Assembly (NCBI GenBank): GCA_030562195.1
Contig: JAUJPP010000003.1
Coordinates: 33,238,602 to 33,302,601, forward strand
DNA: 64,000 nt
Reading direction: 5' to 3'
Origin: Nipponacmea schrenckii
Lineage: Eukaryota; Mollusca; Gastropoda; Lottiidae
The notes under the pieces: model-generated
The model's database searches: none
Seen by the model: the letters and a program-made list of their open reading frames with translations, nothing else
Told to the model about the DNA's origin: nothing
In this document: piece by piece, positions 1-13,500 of the stretch
How positions within the stretch are numbered: the first letter of the stretch is position 1
Layout of the letters: every line of letters begins with the position of its first letter
Position numbers and translations under genes: made by a program

Positions 1-1103
1 ATTGAAAGTTGGAACAGTGCCGATTGATGCTATCAGTGTCTCTGATATACATAAATATGCTAAAAATCTCTTTACAATCCTTAAAGCAATTTTACAAAAC
101 AAGATTCAGATATTTATGAGAAAATCTTTTTACAAATGCCCTGTTTAAGATTGCTTGAAATACTACATAAGGTAAATTTGATTTTAGGAGAAATGTTGTC
201 AGATTCAGAATGAGTCACGTAACCCACAGAACAAAAATGAAATGAAATATTTAGAGTTGTATAAGATTGAAAATAAAATATAAATCACATAATTTTTTGT
301 CATTCAAATCCATGTTGGCACAATATATAAACCTACTTGATTTTAATTTGAGTTATTGCTGCTATTAAGCTCTTTGCATCTACTTAGATGTTAATACAAA
401 ACCAATATGAGCATTGTTTCTATTTGTCATCTATTGAACTTTATAGGTCATCAGTGGTCCTTTAAGGTTGATTTCAGTGAAAATCACACGATTCAACTTT
501 CAAACGCAGATTATTCTGAATACATATGGATTAAAAGACTAAAATTTTCATGGTAAGTTGTGAACACTATTTAACTTTAAGATTAACTTAGTTAAAATTT
601 TCCCATTTCTAAGACTTTTTAATGATAAGACTAACCCAAACCTGTCTCTTTAAGTGCTTTGATTATGATCAAATCAATAAATGCTACTGATGCTGTTTTC
701 ATCATTGATTTCACTCCCAAAGATAAACACATAAAACACTTCATAGAAATGTTGTACACCATGAAATATAATGTGATGGCAATATAGCTAGAATTATAAT
801 TCGATTTGAAAACCAATCACTCACACATGTTGGACTAACTATAAAGGTCTTTGAAAGAATGAGTTCCAAGAAAATCTATCTCATAAACAGTCAAGATTCA
901 TACAAACTTTTTGTTTAAAAAGTGAAGACCAAATGTGGACGTCTCACATGCTTTTTATGAAAAAACTTTTTTTACTCAGGCTAACCTTAACTCATTAATT
1001 TTTAAAGCTGGTTTGAAAGATTTTCTTTATAAATGCTTTAAAAAAAACCTTATACTTCTGTAAACAAACCACGTTATTTATTTTGATTTTTATAATTTGT
1101 TGC

Positions 1104-4100
1104 TTACAGTAATTCATCTTCTAAAGCTACCTGTAATCTTCTGGGTTCTTCTTTAACTTCTGGTAATTCTTCAATCAATCCCCATTGATTTGTGGAGGCA
1201 ATGCCTGAAAAATAAACATGTAATGCTTTGATTTTAAGATCAAGGATGTTTATAGAGATTAAACTTAAATTTCAACATAACATGAATTGCAACATTGATC
1301 AAAAATGGTGCAAATAGTTGTATGCTCCTCTCTAGCGAGACATTCTCTATTCAATGGCTCAGATATAAAAAAAAAAAAATGGCACACTTGAAATAATAAA
1401 AATTAAAAAAAAAATTATATAGGATAGTAAGCTTATATTTTATCATAAATTAAATGAACTCCATATTTCACTTTTCTGCCGTGCAGTGACAAATGATTTT
1501 GCCCAGTCTACAGCAAAGCCTACTTTTTAAAATTTTCCCAAAGCACCTGTGCCTAAATTTAATATTCCAACCAAATGACTGAATAATAATTTGAAAACTA
1601 CCTGTTTGTACAGTATGTGGATTATCTGGAGAATGTGTTCTTGGTGTAAAATCTCGAGTGGAATGTTTAGGTGTTGTATCATCATCAGATATACCAGCAC
1701 GTTTCTTTAAATATCTGTTCTTCTTCTTCCTTCTATGACTGGACGGAGGGGTTGCTTCAACAGAATCTAAAATCAAAAGGTAAGTCTTGACATTACACAA
1801 GATTCAAAATCTTAATCATAATCATCTATGTCTGGATGATGTTGTATCTTTGGTTGTTAAAAGCCAATAACAAAATCATCCATTTAATAATAATTAATTA
1901 ACAATGAAGGATTATTTAATGATAATGCATTACATGCACTGAACAAGCCTACATTCTCAAAAATCAGCTTGCCTCAACATTTTAGTAACAGCTACCCAAC
2001 AAGACCCATTTTAACACTAATTGATTACAATGAAAATTATTCCTTATCAAGGTATATAAAAAACAATATTATTTTCTGGTTGAAAGGTTGATCAAGTAAT
2101 AAGAAGAGGCAACATTATTCATGTACAACAGCTTTCTGCAAAGCTGGGATAAAATTTCAGAATAATTCTTACCATCAAATGTCTGTGAAATGGACGGAGG
2201 AACAACTTGAATAAATGGTGGAGGGACTTGACGTCTAGGATGAGAATCATTTTCTTTTTCTGTATCACTTTCAGACACCACATATTCCTTCTTCTTCTTT
2301 TTCTTTCTTCGTCTCTTTTGAGGGAATTCTTTTGATGCTGAATTACCATCCATTAATTCATCCAATCGACTGCCGCTATTTGAGTCATGTGACATTTGAC
2401 TTCTGACACTATCCAGATTGTTTTCTTTGACGTCAATCTTAGATAAAGTTCGAAGAGATTTCATATCGAGAGATTCAACATCTTCTGCTTGTTCAACATC
2501 TGCCACATGTGTTTTGGACTTCTGTTTTTTCTTTTTGAAGGATTCTTCTGAAAACTTGGTACCCAAAGGTTTTTGTAATGGGGGTAGCAATGGGTTAGCA
2601 CTAGATCGTGGTGAAGAGAAACTGTTTGTTGGAGGTAAGTGAGAAGTTCCTGAAGGTAATGTACCAAAAGATCTAATGGTTCTTGGGGAAGTTAAAACTT
2701 CAGGTTCTTCAATGACTTCTTTCTCTTCTTCTTCAAATTTTTCTAGCAATTCTTTCTTTTTTCTTTTCTCTTCCTTCATCTTTGCTTCCTGAAAGACAAA
2801 AAGTTATCTCCATCAATGAGTAACTCATAAATCAATAAAACATTACTAGCTTGGTGCACTATCAGGGAATCATAAAGTTGACAAACCCAAATACAGGGTG
2901 GGATTATGTGGTCCTGGGACTTGTTTCACAACATTTTAACTAAGATACAATCAAGATTTTAAGAAATACAGGAATATGATTGGTTAATAAAAACTCAATT
3001 TTAGTGATTGACCAATCTGACCATTGGAACATTGAAACAGGCTCCAGATCCAGAACAGGAAATATGTTCTGTCCTGCTAGCTACATATGTATTCCTTTTA
3101 GTTTAAGTCAAATTCAAAATAAATTCTAGAACATGACAAAAAATAAAGTTACCTTCTTTTTCAAATCGCTAACATCTAATTTTTTAAAAGGATCTCCATT
3201 TACTTCTGTTTCATTATCACTTACTCTATCTTCAATACCTAATCTCTTCTTTTCTTCTTCCTCTTGTTTCTCTCTACAAAAACAATCTTAGTTTTTGTTA
3301 GGCCATAACAAATAACTTGTTTATTAATACAGCTACATTTCAATAAGTATCCTCTTATCGTTATCAAGAAGATCATACTACACAATTATTAAACACCATT
3401 CAAGGATCAATAAATAGTATGTATGCACAATATAATAAGTTAACAATAAATGAATATTTATCTTAAAGGGATAATAGGCGTTAGAATACACTCGTCCTAC
3501 GGCTTATATTTGTGTTTCATATTGACTATTAGTTAAATAAGTATGCATCCCGCACTTTACCAAATTTTAAAAAGCCACAATAAAAATATATTCGGAATTT
3601 AAAAAAAAAGTGAGCCAGCGACGATTCCATTCAGTTTGAGAATAATAGCGTCTGGTAAATCAACGCTAAAACATCATTGTGGAATTCGATTTGAAAATCG
3701 CTTGATGGATGGCTCAAGCGTTTTATGATTAACTACTTTATTTTGGGGATTTATCGGATTTTAGAGGGATTTTGATGTATAGGTAAGTCCACTGATGGGT
3801 ATATACTGTTATTGTCCAAATTTGAGTGAACTTAAAATTTTATGTTCGTTCTAACGCCTATTATCCCTTTAAATAAGAAGCCCAAGCCTGACACACTCTA
3901 TCTTAAATTTAAAAGTGTTAGGCAAAGATTAGGTCAGCAGAAATGTTTTCTGATTGACAGACCTTTCTCTCCTCCTTTCTTCAACTCTCTTTTTTCTTTC
4001 CGCCTTTTCTATTTTCCTTTTTTCTTCTTCTTGTCTGATGGCCTCATCTACTCTATTCTTTAACTGATCCCATTGACCTCCAATTATAGACAACATCCAT

Positions 4101-6390
4101 TTCATACCATTGTGAATAGATTTATCCATTTTCTTTCCACTACCCTTTATAGCTGAGCAAGTTTCCTAAAATATATAGAATTATTACATATTATATTTGG
4201 CTTCTAGTCATTATAGCAATGTGAGAGATTTCTTAACCCTTTGACCTCTAAGTATTAATGAAATGAAATGTGAAATACATCAAATAGGGCCTACAACAGA
4301 ATCAATCTGACATTTTAGTCCAGGGAAGACTTAAACCTATAACCACATAATTCTCTTTTGTTCACTTATCCAGAATATTGTTACCCATCACCCCCCCCCC
4401 CCTAACTCTTTGCAAGCATTAGTTAGTAGACCTAGTTGGTTACCAATGAACAATACTCAGTTTCTCAATAAGTTCAATGTATCTATCATTTTCTGCTTGG
4501 CCTGTGTTTTTTAATTTATATCAATTTCATTTAACTTCTAAAATGAAATGACATGGAGTTTTACATCCTACTCTTCTGAACCTTATATGTGACTACTAAA
4601 GAGTATGATGATAACATTATGTGATGTTAATGATAATGATTTCTTCACCAACTGCTAGGAAAAAACTGTATGTCTGGACAAAGGGCTGATGATGTTGACC
4701 GGATTAATTGTTTATGTGCTGGCTTCAGAGAATCAGAAACTGTGCCAAATTATATTCCTGGTGGTAGACACCTATGTTTTATTTTGTTTCAATATTGTCA
4801 AGTTTCTCTATTTATAGAAATAGGAATGAAATGAATTACAAGAAAAGAATTGACCATTACTTACTATTTTACATGGACATTTATTAGCTGTGACTATTTG
4901 ATCTAAATTTAACTGTTCACAAATATCTACTTCATCTAAAGCATCACTTTTATCTTGTTTATTTGCTAATCTATATGGTAAAATAAAAAGAAACTCTTTA
5001 TAGAATTTTTGGTCCAAGATTGCTCATTCAAGGGGGCCGCCATTTCGATATCGCAAAATTTTGAGAAATTATAATGTCATGTTTTAGGAAGAAATGCAAA
5101 CAAACCAATATGGCTAACTATTCCTATAAAACATGTAGTACAAGAGAAACTCATTCTGTCATGCACAACCAAAAAAAGTTGTGTTCAACAGATCAAAAAT
5201 GAAAAAATATGAAAAAAAAAATTTAACTCTTAGTTTGACTGCCACTTACAATAATAAAGGCTTCCCAGAAATATTTGGATTCTCTAAAACTTCTTTCAAG
5301 TTTGTTTTTACTTCATCCATTCTGGCACTGGCGGAGGAATCAATGACATATATTAAACCAAATATTTCATGCAAATAATTAGTCCAAATTCCTCTGATAT
5401 TCTTTCCTCCGCCAAGATCGTACAGGGTAATATCATAATTGTTAAACGCAAACTCTTCGTACGAATAGCCTATTGTTGGTGCTATGTCTAGATCGATTGG
5501 GTCTGAAAAATAAAATTAACATTAAGTCTATGAGGTATGTGGACACTCAGAAACAAACTACTTTTTTTCAATAACAAAAAAAATTTGTCTCCTACATAGC
5601 CTAATCTGATGGTTTCAACTAAAAATAATACTGAGTATTTTCAATTTCATTTGATCATAGAAATACATGGATTTAAATGGAACATTTTAGAAATCTTTTA
5701 TTGTTAAAATCTTATTTGATAATTAAAATTTACACAATGTGCCTTTATGATTATAGAAATACACTCAAAAGATTTTAATGAAAGAAGACAAGCCAGGTAT
5801 GGATGGCTATTGAAACTATAGTTGCCATCCATTTTGATAATACTGAGACATAGAAAACAGAGATTAATGGATTCAAGCTTATCCTTGATAATTAATAACA
5901 AATACCTCCACTAAAGCCTTTAGTTGTTGTTGTTTTCCCTGCATTATCCAGACCCAAAATAGCAAGAGTTATAGATCTAAAAAAAAAAAAAATAGATCAG
6001 TATAATTTACAGATTAATGCCCATAAAATATCACAGAAAAATCCCTGCATCTTCATTTGTCATACTTTTTCAAGGTAATATAAGTGCGGAAATTATGAAT
6101 TCATAGCCAAATATTACCAATACCTACATAACCCTAGAATCAAGTGTAATTGGCTATGGTAAAATAGGTTAGTTAGGTTGATAAGATAAGCATAACAGCA
6201 TTTGATTAAACTGAATAATGACATGTAGATACCGATATCAAAATTATCATCAAAGACAAGAAATCGGGTCTAATGTCAAAACAGACTGAAGATTGAACGT
6301 GAATTTCAAACATATGAAATAAATAACTCACCTTCTTTTGGCTCGTTTCTTGTTGATGCAGGGAACGCATTTCCCAATTAAACTGAACAT
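1104..6390 (-). CDS. ARL13B: ADP-ribosylation factor-like protein 13B (ciliary GTPase), complete, nine coding exons
   Basis: Coding exons (transcript order): 6332-6390, 5906-5976, 5250-5502, 4865-4970, 3963-4165, 3153-3273, 2173-2788, 1602-1766, 1104-1204. All have GT-AG borders and compatible phases, giving 564 residues (human about 428). The GTPase domain has P-loop GLDNAGKT (28-35), DLGGG (72-76) where ordinary ARFs have a glutamine, and NKQD (131-134); the Gly substitution is a hallmark of ARL13. Cys8 and Cys11 are candidates for the N-terminal palmitoylation known in the family. A charged coiled coil (exons 5-7) follows, then a low-complexity Lys/Ser/Pro tail, longer than in vertebrates, ending WGLIEELPEV, which resembles the vertebrate C-terminus. 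Known role: ciliary membrane GTPase, GEF for ARL3, Hedgehog signalling and ciliogenesis. I see no exact RVxP ciliary-targeting motif; RQVPPP lies in exon 7. The start has an in-frame ATG just inside a plausible acceptor at 6402-6403. Confidence 0.94.
3463..3872. mobile_element. MITE family A copy 1, TTAA-flanked, in ARL13B intron 5
   Basis: The 402-bp body 3467-3868 is bounded by perfect 20-bp inverted termini (AGGGATAATAGGCGTTAGAA and its complement) and by TTAA on both sides (3463-3466, 3869-3872). It has no coding capacity. TTAA duplications are the mark of piggyBac-type transposition. The body matches family A copy 2 at 12500-12985 almost base for base, except that copy 2 has about 64 extra internal bases and a short extra segment near the right end. 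Confidence 0.85.
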
Positions 6391-6470
6391 CTTTTCTTCT
6401 ACTGAAAATTCAAAGACATTTTAGGATAGCCAAAAAGCCAAGTGTATTAGAAGTGCATTAGCCTAATCTT

Positions 6471-6590
6471 TTAGTGATTTCAAATGGATGTTCAGAGCCT
6501 GCAGCCCACATGACCTTAGTTTATTATCCCATTTGAACCACGAGAGACTTTTTCTATTTTATCCCCTCCAACCTGCATCACTAACATAGT
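6471..6590. repeat. Fragment of the SINE-like family seen in full at 42549-42790
   Basis: The stretch contains degenerate copies of the central segment of that family (ACATGACCTTAGTTTATTATCCC, compare GGGGCCTTGGTTTATTGTCCC at about 42690-42712), in the same orientation. Short pieces of the family end, with ATGAAATG(A) runs followed by GGAGT, also occur near 4544-4600 and 44500-44560, and in reverse near 14685-14725. Diverged and truncated. Confidence 0.5.
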
Positions 6591-7250
6591 TAAAAGGTAG
6601 AAGAAAATCTAAAAGTTCATCTGGACCTTATATATTATGGGAATTTTACTTAACTTTGATGCAACCACAGGCATGACATGAATGGTGAAAGGGGATAATG
6701 ATGGTATGACTGAACTACAAAAACATCCATCTTTTCAAATAAGCTTATATCGAGGTTTATTGGATTCGAGGCATGTAAATACGTTTAAAAACCCCGCACC
6801 AGCGGAGTTGCCGGAAAATCCCAAGTTTTTGGTGCCTAGTTTGTCTGACTCTCCCCCAGCCATATCTGTCCAAATAGCTATTGAGGCTGGGAATAGAGTC
6901 AGCAAGTTTCGGACTAACCCCTCCCCTAACATCCTTCAAAACGAATCGATGAGTGGCACTTATACCCAGGAAATAGCCTAACTTGTGAGGGCCTGGTCTA
7001 ACCTATATCATCATGGTTTGGGGAATCCAGTTTAAATTACAAAAATTAGGTTTCCGGAATTGCCGAAAATTCTAACAAATCAAGTTGTTTTTCAGTCTCC
7101 CTACCACTAGAGGTCTAACCAACTTTCAAATTTCCTAAAGCGGCTGGAACTGGAAGTGGATTAGATTTAGAGCCAGCCAGAGGTACCGTACGTATTTGAG
7201 TAGGCTAGTGTTGTTAATATAAAAAAATTATAGTTCTCCATCTAATTACC

Positions 7251-7350
7251 TGAATGCTTCTATAAATTATTCATTGATAGGAAAGGTTTCCATTTCACTT
7301 CAACAAGAAAAAAACGTTATAAAACCAAAGTTGCTAATCAATCAGCCGGT
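7251..7350 (-). other. ARL13B: Probable 5' non-coding exon of ARL13B
   Basis: A good minus-strand acceptor (TTTTCAG) ends at 6402, eleven bases upstream of the ARL13B ATG, so an upstream untranslated exon is expected. A CAG/GTAATT donor on the minus strand at 7250/7249 is the best partner, leaving a leader intron 6402-7249. The outer (5') edge near 7350 is only a guess from the promoter motif next to it. RNA reads would decide. Confidence 0.45.
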
Positions 7351-7403
7351 CGCCATCTTGGCAACAAAACATAGTTTGCCGAAACTAGGTCTCTCATCAT
7401 AAG
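7340..7403. promoter_or_regulatory. Likely bidirectional promoter of ARL13B (minus) and IQCE (plus), with composite RFX/YY1-like motif
   Basis: At 7349-7365 the plus strand reads GTCGCCATCTTGGCAAC; on the minus strand this is GTTGCCAAGATGGCGAC. It joins two RFX-like half sites (GTTGCC and GTCGCC/GGCGAC) around an AAGATGGCG core matching the YY1 site typical of sequence close to start sites of broadly expressed genes. A plus-strand AAG/GTAAATAAG donor at 7403/7404 could end an IQCE leader exon, while the minus-strand donor at 7250 could end an ARL13B leader exon. Motif matches are seen; the promoter role is inferred. Confidence 0.5.
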
Positions 7404-10400
7404 GTAAATAAGTCTTAATGTCGTAAACTTGGCTTTAATAATTTATTGGACTGGAACATTATTTTCTAATACAGTTGTGGAATATTAGCCCTAAAATTCA
7501 TTTAAATATATTTTTACTTACTTGGCAAATTAAGCATCGGCATTACTATTCATGATGAGACATGACTGACGGTGACACTGATTAATGATAATTGGTTTAA
7601 TCAGTCGGTGCATTCTGAACCTTATTAGGCATAGGACCAAAGTTTGTTCGGCTGAAAAAATTAGTTTTGAATAACAATTGTTTTTATTGAAATCTTCTTG
7701 TGTCAAATGTTTAGCATTTATATTTGATTAGGCCAAGTCATCATAAAAAAAAAACTAGTTTAGTGTACTTAACAGCAAAAGGCTGTTGGTTTGTTACATT
7801 TCACATTCGATTTTTTGGTTTTGATAAGAAGAAGAAGTTGGAAGCAAGGCTATCAGACAAAATGACTAATTATACAAGCCTGCATCATTGGTTAATGAAT
7901 CGAACGCACTGGTTTTGTTCAAATCATCCAGGCCGAAATATCTACTACAACATAAGAGATGGCTGGATGACAAAAACACTGGGACTTCATGTTTTCTGAT
8001 TGGTTAATATCCTTGCTTGCGAAGATGTGTTTATAATGGTTGCAATGTTATTTCTGTAGGTATCTGTTTGTTTATGATTTGACCTATATTTTATTGATCA
8101 TGGAATAATTTTCGATTCCCCTTCTTTATGAAAGAATATTAGAAATTTAATGAAGAATACCCTCAACATACTGGATATTGACATGTAAGTCAGCTAACAA
8201 AGTGAGATTTAGGGAATGCCGACTTGACGTTCCACTTGTTGGCTTTTTGTCAATTTTCTGTTTTTACATGTTCAGTCTTGGTCTTGTTCGAATGTCTTGA
8301 CACTGCCGATTTAAGTATTACTTCATATCTATTCCAGATAGATGCTTGATCTGCCAATGATAATTTGTATTTAAAATGCCAAGACAGTATCAGGTTGGTG
8401 TTTCAGATTTCATCTTAACAATAATTAACAAAATGCCCTTATTTCTTTCTTATTTGTGATTAGGCCTATTACCACCTTAGTTTTCCATGTTGATTAAAGA
8501 AAGTAAAAGGAACCATATCATGCTGTTATTGGCCTAGCAGACAAGTAGTAGCCATATTTAATAATGGGGTTATCAAGATTGTAATTTGGACATTTTATTA
8601 ATATCATGAAGTCCACCAAATTGTCAACTGGCATAGGGCTTACGTCTGCCTTGAGAATGTCTTTGAGTGGCAGGCATTACAGTTTTATTTAGTACATTAT
8701 AACTATTATTATAAGCTTATCTATTTGATACAATTTTATTAAGCTATAAAAAACAATCAATTGTAAACTATAAACCTTCTCACAGTATTCATGTAGGAAG
8801 CCATACGATTGGATAACCTGATTGACTTCTGCTCTACCTGTTAATGGAATGATCGCTTCCTTATAATTGCTGATAATCTCTGCTAGTTTTCCCACTTATG
8901 TTTAGCAGTTGCTCACTACCAAAATCATTTTAAAGATATTACGATAGTTTGAAGGCACCTCTATTGATAATAAATAACACAAACAAAGTTAAACAAAGTT
9001 TTCCATGAAACTCTTTATTACAATTATTTCGTTGCAGACGAGTCAATTGAAGTTAGTAGACAAATTAACTCACTTAATTGTTGAGTTAACTCACTTTAAT
9101 GATGATAGAGATAAGGGCCAGTTATGTGACCCTACTAATAAAATTCATTGATGCCCTTCAGTGCCATGGAATTAAGTTGATAGATCCAGTCCAATTCCAA
9201 AGTGCGTCTGTGGTCTGTGGTCGTTCCCAAATCAAGTTCCTAGGTATTAGGGATAAGACATGCACACTAAAATCTTTGAGTGAGTGACCACGTTAATTAA
9301 AATGATTACCGATGGGTTTTTCCCGAAATACCCATATCTGGCATTTTCCGCAGTAAAGAAACACAAATGGCACGCCTTCACGCCATTTTTATAACGTCTT
9401 GGCAACCAAGCAACAGTAGCGCTTTCACTGAGGTCCACCATGAAGCGACTCCATCCACTATAGGATATAAATAGAAGGAATATGGCCCAGTATCAACAGT
9501 CTCCCTGAAGAGTACAAATTGGATGCAAAGCGTCAGAGCGAAACAAGGATTCTCTAAAGAGAAAGATTCCTTAACTCTTTAATTTTTTCACTTTGTTGAT
9601 GGCTTAACTCACTTTGTTGATGAGTTAAATAACTTTGTTGAATGGTTAACTGACATATAGATGAATTGACCAAACACCTCAGATGTGATAGCAAATATCT
9701 AAGTGATTTTATCTTTGTAGATAGTAGAAGTGCCAAGAATCATATGTATATACCTTATTCCTTTGAAATGATTCTTAAAAAAACCCAGAAGTATATCTAT
9801 GTCAAGAGACACTATGCTCAGAATTCATACATCATAGCTGGAACTGATCCTTTAGTTTTGAAACTAGTGGTTACTAGTATCTGATGTGTGAGTGTGTAAT
9901 CTCCAAATCTCCACAAGCCTAATTATTACTTATTCATGAAATAGATCTATTCAACAATAGCACTGTAGTGCAGTGAACAGACATGTTGATCTGATAATTA
10001 TGGTCTAATGATAGCCTTAGGATCCTTGTAGGCCTAATTATAAAGATGGATTGCCTTTGAAAATATGAGAAAATGTTTAGGACAGCAAACACTTGTAAAG
10101 TAATTCCATTGCTATTGAATTGATATTGCTATTGTGGATATGTAATGGTTTCATAAAATAAATATTAACATGATATCACAAATGTCCTTCAATGTGTTTG
10201 TTATGTTGATCAGTTGGGCGTCCGTTGCTGGATTTAAACTAGCGCCAGATATTATTGTCAATCATGGCATGATATAAAAAATATCGCAATATACTATGAC
10301 AAGGTCGTGATAAGTTGCGATAAATTTTTAACACATTAAGTACCTTTTAAATCTAACCAATGAATGTACATCAAGTGACATAGAATAGAAAAATAATATA

Positions 10401-10548
10401 GATTAGCGGGAATCTAACTTTAATATTGCATTGTGTAGCTGGTTGATTGACTGGTATACTGTACTTCAGTTATTCTTCATTTGGTGTATCTTGTTCTGTT
10501 TACTGATTTAACAAGCTTTAATGCTGAAAATACCTATTTAAGAATAAA
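7404..10548. other. Spacer or IQCE leader intron, no recognisable gene
   Basis: I see no supported coding exon here. Short open frames lack splice logic or recognisable domains. The part 9260-9540 is GC-richer than its surroundings and contains a TATA-like TATAAATA at about 9464; runs of AACTCACTTTGTTGATGAGTTAA type lie at 9060-9100 and 9580-9660, on both sides of it. This could be an old solo LTR or an alternative promoter. The rest is AT-rich unique sequence. Confidence 0.4.
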
Positions 10549-13500
10549 ATGGATATTACTAAGGTAAAGTTAAGATATTTTTGTCTCTTTATTTCTCTAG
10601 GGTGATGATTATTTATCGCCAGATGATTTTGAAGATCAAGAAACTTTGGTATGTTATTTTTCACAATAATGAATATGTTCATGCATCTTATACTTGTATC
10701 TTTAGTAATATTGTCTCTAAGTAAAAACCACCAATGTACTTAAATGGTTAAATCGTACAATAAATAATATCATGTTGAAATAGCGTTCATTACGTCATTT
10801 GTTTTAAGTGTTATCTGGAGAAATTAAGTAATATGTTTTAAGTGTTCCCAAATTGCATTTTGATATGTCAAGATCGTGTTTATTTTTTCGCAAAATCTAT
10901 AAGATTAACTAAATAAGCTATTTACTAATGAGATATTGTGGTATTTTTTATGAGACATAGCCTAGTGATAATTTTGAAATATTTTATGATAATTACTATA
11001 TTTTGTCAGAAATTTTGATACATTTTCAGAGCACACTATGATATACATGGTAAATGTCTAATAGACTGTGTAGTATCACAAAAATTAGACTAAACTTTTG
11101 TTTGACCAATCAAATTTCTGCTGGAATTTATTAAGAGAGTGAAAGAATTTGATTGGTTAAAGCAGGGAGGGTCAAAAGGTTATTGTGACGAAGGTTTAAC
11201 AGACTCGTCTTTAGCCTTGTATTGGCTAATATTGAATAAAAGCTAATAAATTACAGAACAAAAGTTTGATTTATATTTAATGAAACTAATGCTGGCATGA
11301 TATATCGCTGAATCAACGTATCGCAATACGACATGCCACAATACACATATCATATCGAAAGGACGTGTATCGATACTTGATAAATCAATGTCAATCAATC
11401 AATGGCAATCAATATCAATATATTTACTTGTTGGTGAATGGAAGATTATCCTATTATAAACTTCTTTTGCGAACTTCTCTGAAATCCATTTTTGACTTAT
11501 TTGACATTTAATTTAGTAGCCAGACAGGCTTGATTATTTTTTAGTTAACAATATATTAGTGAAATAGCTCAGCAAACTAGTAATATCATTCTGTTACCTT
11601 AAAATATACTGTTAAAATTAGTGTTACTTTTTATCTATTACCACATATCGCGATACGTATCATATCGTGACCCTTGTATCGCAATATGTATCGAATCGTG
11701 GCTTGATTAGCAATACCCAGCACTAAATGAAACTTCTTTTCGTGCTAATATAAGCTGAATGTTCAGTAAAAAGAAATATAACCAAGAGTAATGCTTCAAT
11801 CAACTGTCAAAGGATATATCTGTATCTTATCTGATTATCATAGAGCTTACACCTGTAATTATTGTGTTCTAATGAATAATTGATATCAATTTGTATTATT
11901 AGATATCAAGAAGTAAATCAGTTGCTAGGAATAGATCCAAATCAGGTCAGGAAGGATATATATTTTTAATCCTATGATTTTATATACTTGTGCTTGCTTG
12001 TGATTGCCACAATGTGATACCACTTGAATAATTTGCTAAAGAATAAAAAACTTTTTTGATTAGAAAATGCTGATATTGACTTATCTGATTTGAGCCATAC
12101 ACTTAGGAGATGCAGTTAGACATGATTGGTATGCTATCATTTCAACAACCCTATCTGAGGTTGTTTTAAGAATCTCAAAAAGATAAGGAAAATCTTATTG
12201 GTGTACAGTACTGTAAATTTTGCACATGAAGTTTATTTAAATTCTTTTGTTTTAGTGCCAAGAAAAAATACTAAGAAATCAAAAAGACCAGGTAAGATTT
12301 CTGTTTTGAAATTTTTGTCACAATTGTATCAGGTATGTAAATCCTCACATTCGACTGGTGTGTTAATAAAAAAAAGCCCAAGCCATATCTGAACATTTTG
12401 ATGATTACCCATTCAGGTCCTGTATTCCCAAAATGATCTAGGCGCTAGGATATCCAAGATACAGTGATAAGGTCTTTTTGAGGATACGTTGCCAGATTCT
12501 TAAAGGGATAATAGGCGTTAGAATACACTCGTCCTACGGCTTATATTTGTGTTTAATATTGACTATTAGTTAAATAAGTATGCATCCCACACTTTACTAA
12601 ATTTTAAAAAGCCACAATAAAAATATATTCGGAATTTAAAAAAAAAGTGAGCCAGCGACGATTCCATGCAGTTTGAGAATAAAAGCGTCTGGTAAATCAA
12701 CGCTAAAACATCATTGCGAAATTCAACAGTAGGGGTCAAGGACGCGTGAAAACCCACATGTTAGAGTTACTTCCCTTTATATTTACACGATTTGAAAATC
12801 GCTTGACGGATGGCTCAAGCGTTTTATGATTAACTACTCTATTTTGGGAATTTATCGAATTTTAGAGGGATTTTGATGTATAGGTATGACACCAGGTAAG
12901 TCCACTGATGGATATATACTGTTATTGTCCAAATTTGAGTGAACTTAAATTTTTATGTTCGTTCTAACGCCTATTATCCCTTTAAGTATTATTCCGAATA
13001 AAAAGGATTAAAATACTGAGTTGATACCTTTACTCTTCCTGCATTCCTACAATACTTATTAAATGGGAATGTTTCAGGGTCACCAAATAAAAGACCTAAC
13101 AGTTCATTAGGAGTTAGTGGTAAAACAGGTCACGATTTGTGGATAACAGCTCTTAAAAAACGTCAAGGAGCCTGTAAGTTATATTCTTATCTTAAAGGGA
13201 CAGGCTCACCATCTTTTAGACCAATATCTTAATCTCTAAAGAAGGAAGTTTTAAACAAGTTTTCTTTGCATTAGAAAATATAAAAGACAACTTTTTTCTT
13301 GAGCTTTGTACCGAAAAAAATATTATAGAAATAGATGGAGAAATTTGAAAGTTGAGGTAGCTTTTTAAGAAATTATGCAAGTTTGCAATTTTTCTAGTAA
13401 TTTTGATGACAATTTACTGTTTATATATATTCACAACCCAAATCATTCCCCCAATTTGGTGAACTTGTCCTTTAAAAAGTAGATGGTACAGTAGATATAT

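Noticed and set aside
6682..6981. 99-residue open frame upstream of ARL13B
   Set aside because: Lies in the probable ARL13B leader intron, matches no family I recognise, has equally long open frames on the other strand, and no splice or promoter context.
8689..8895. 68-residue minus-strand open frame
   Set aside because: Some protein-like look (GKLAEIISNYKEAIIP) but no domain, no neighbours and ends in low-complexity sequence; at most a transposon fossil.
9666..9884. 72-residue plus-strand open frame
   Set aside because: No recognisable motif; composition typical of AT-rich non-coding DNA.
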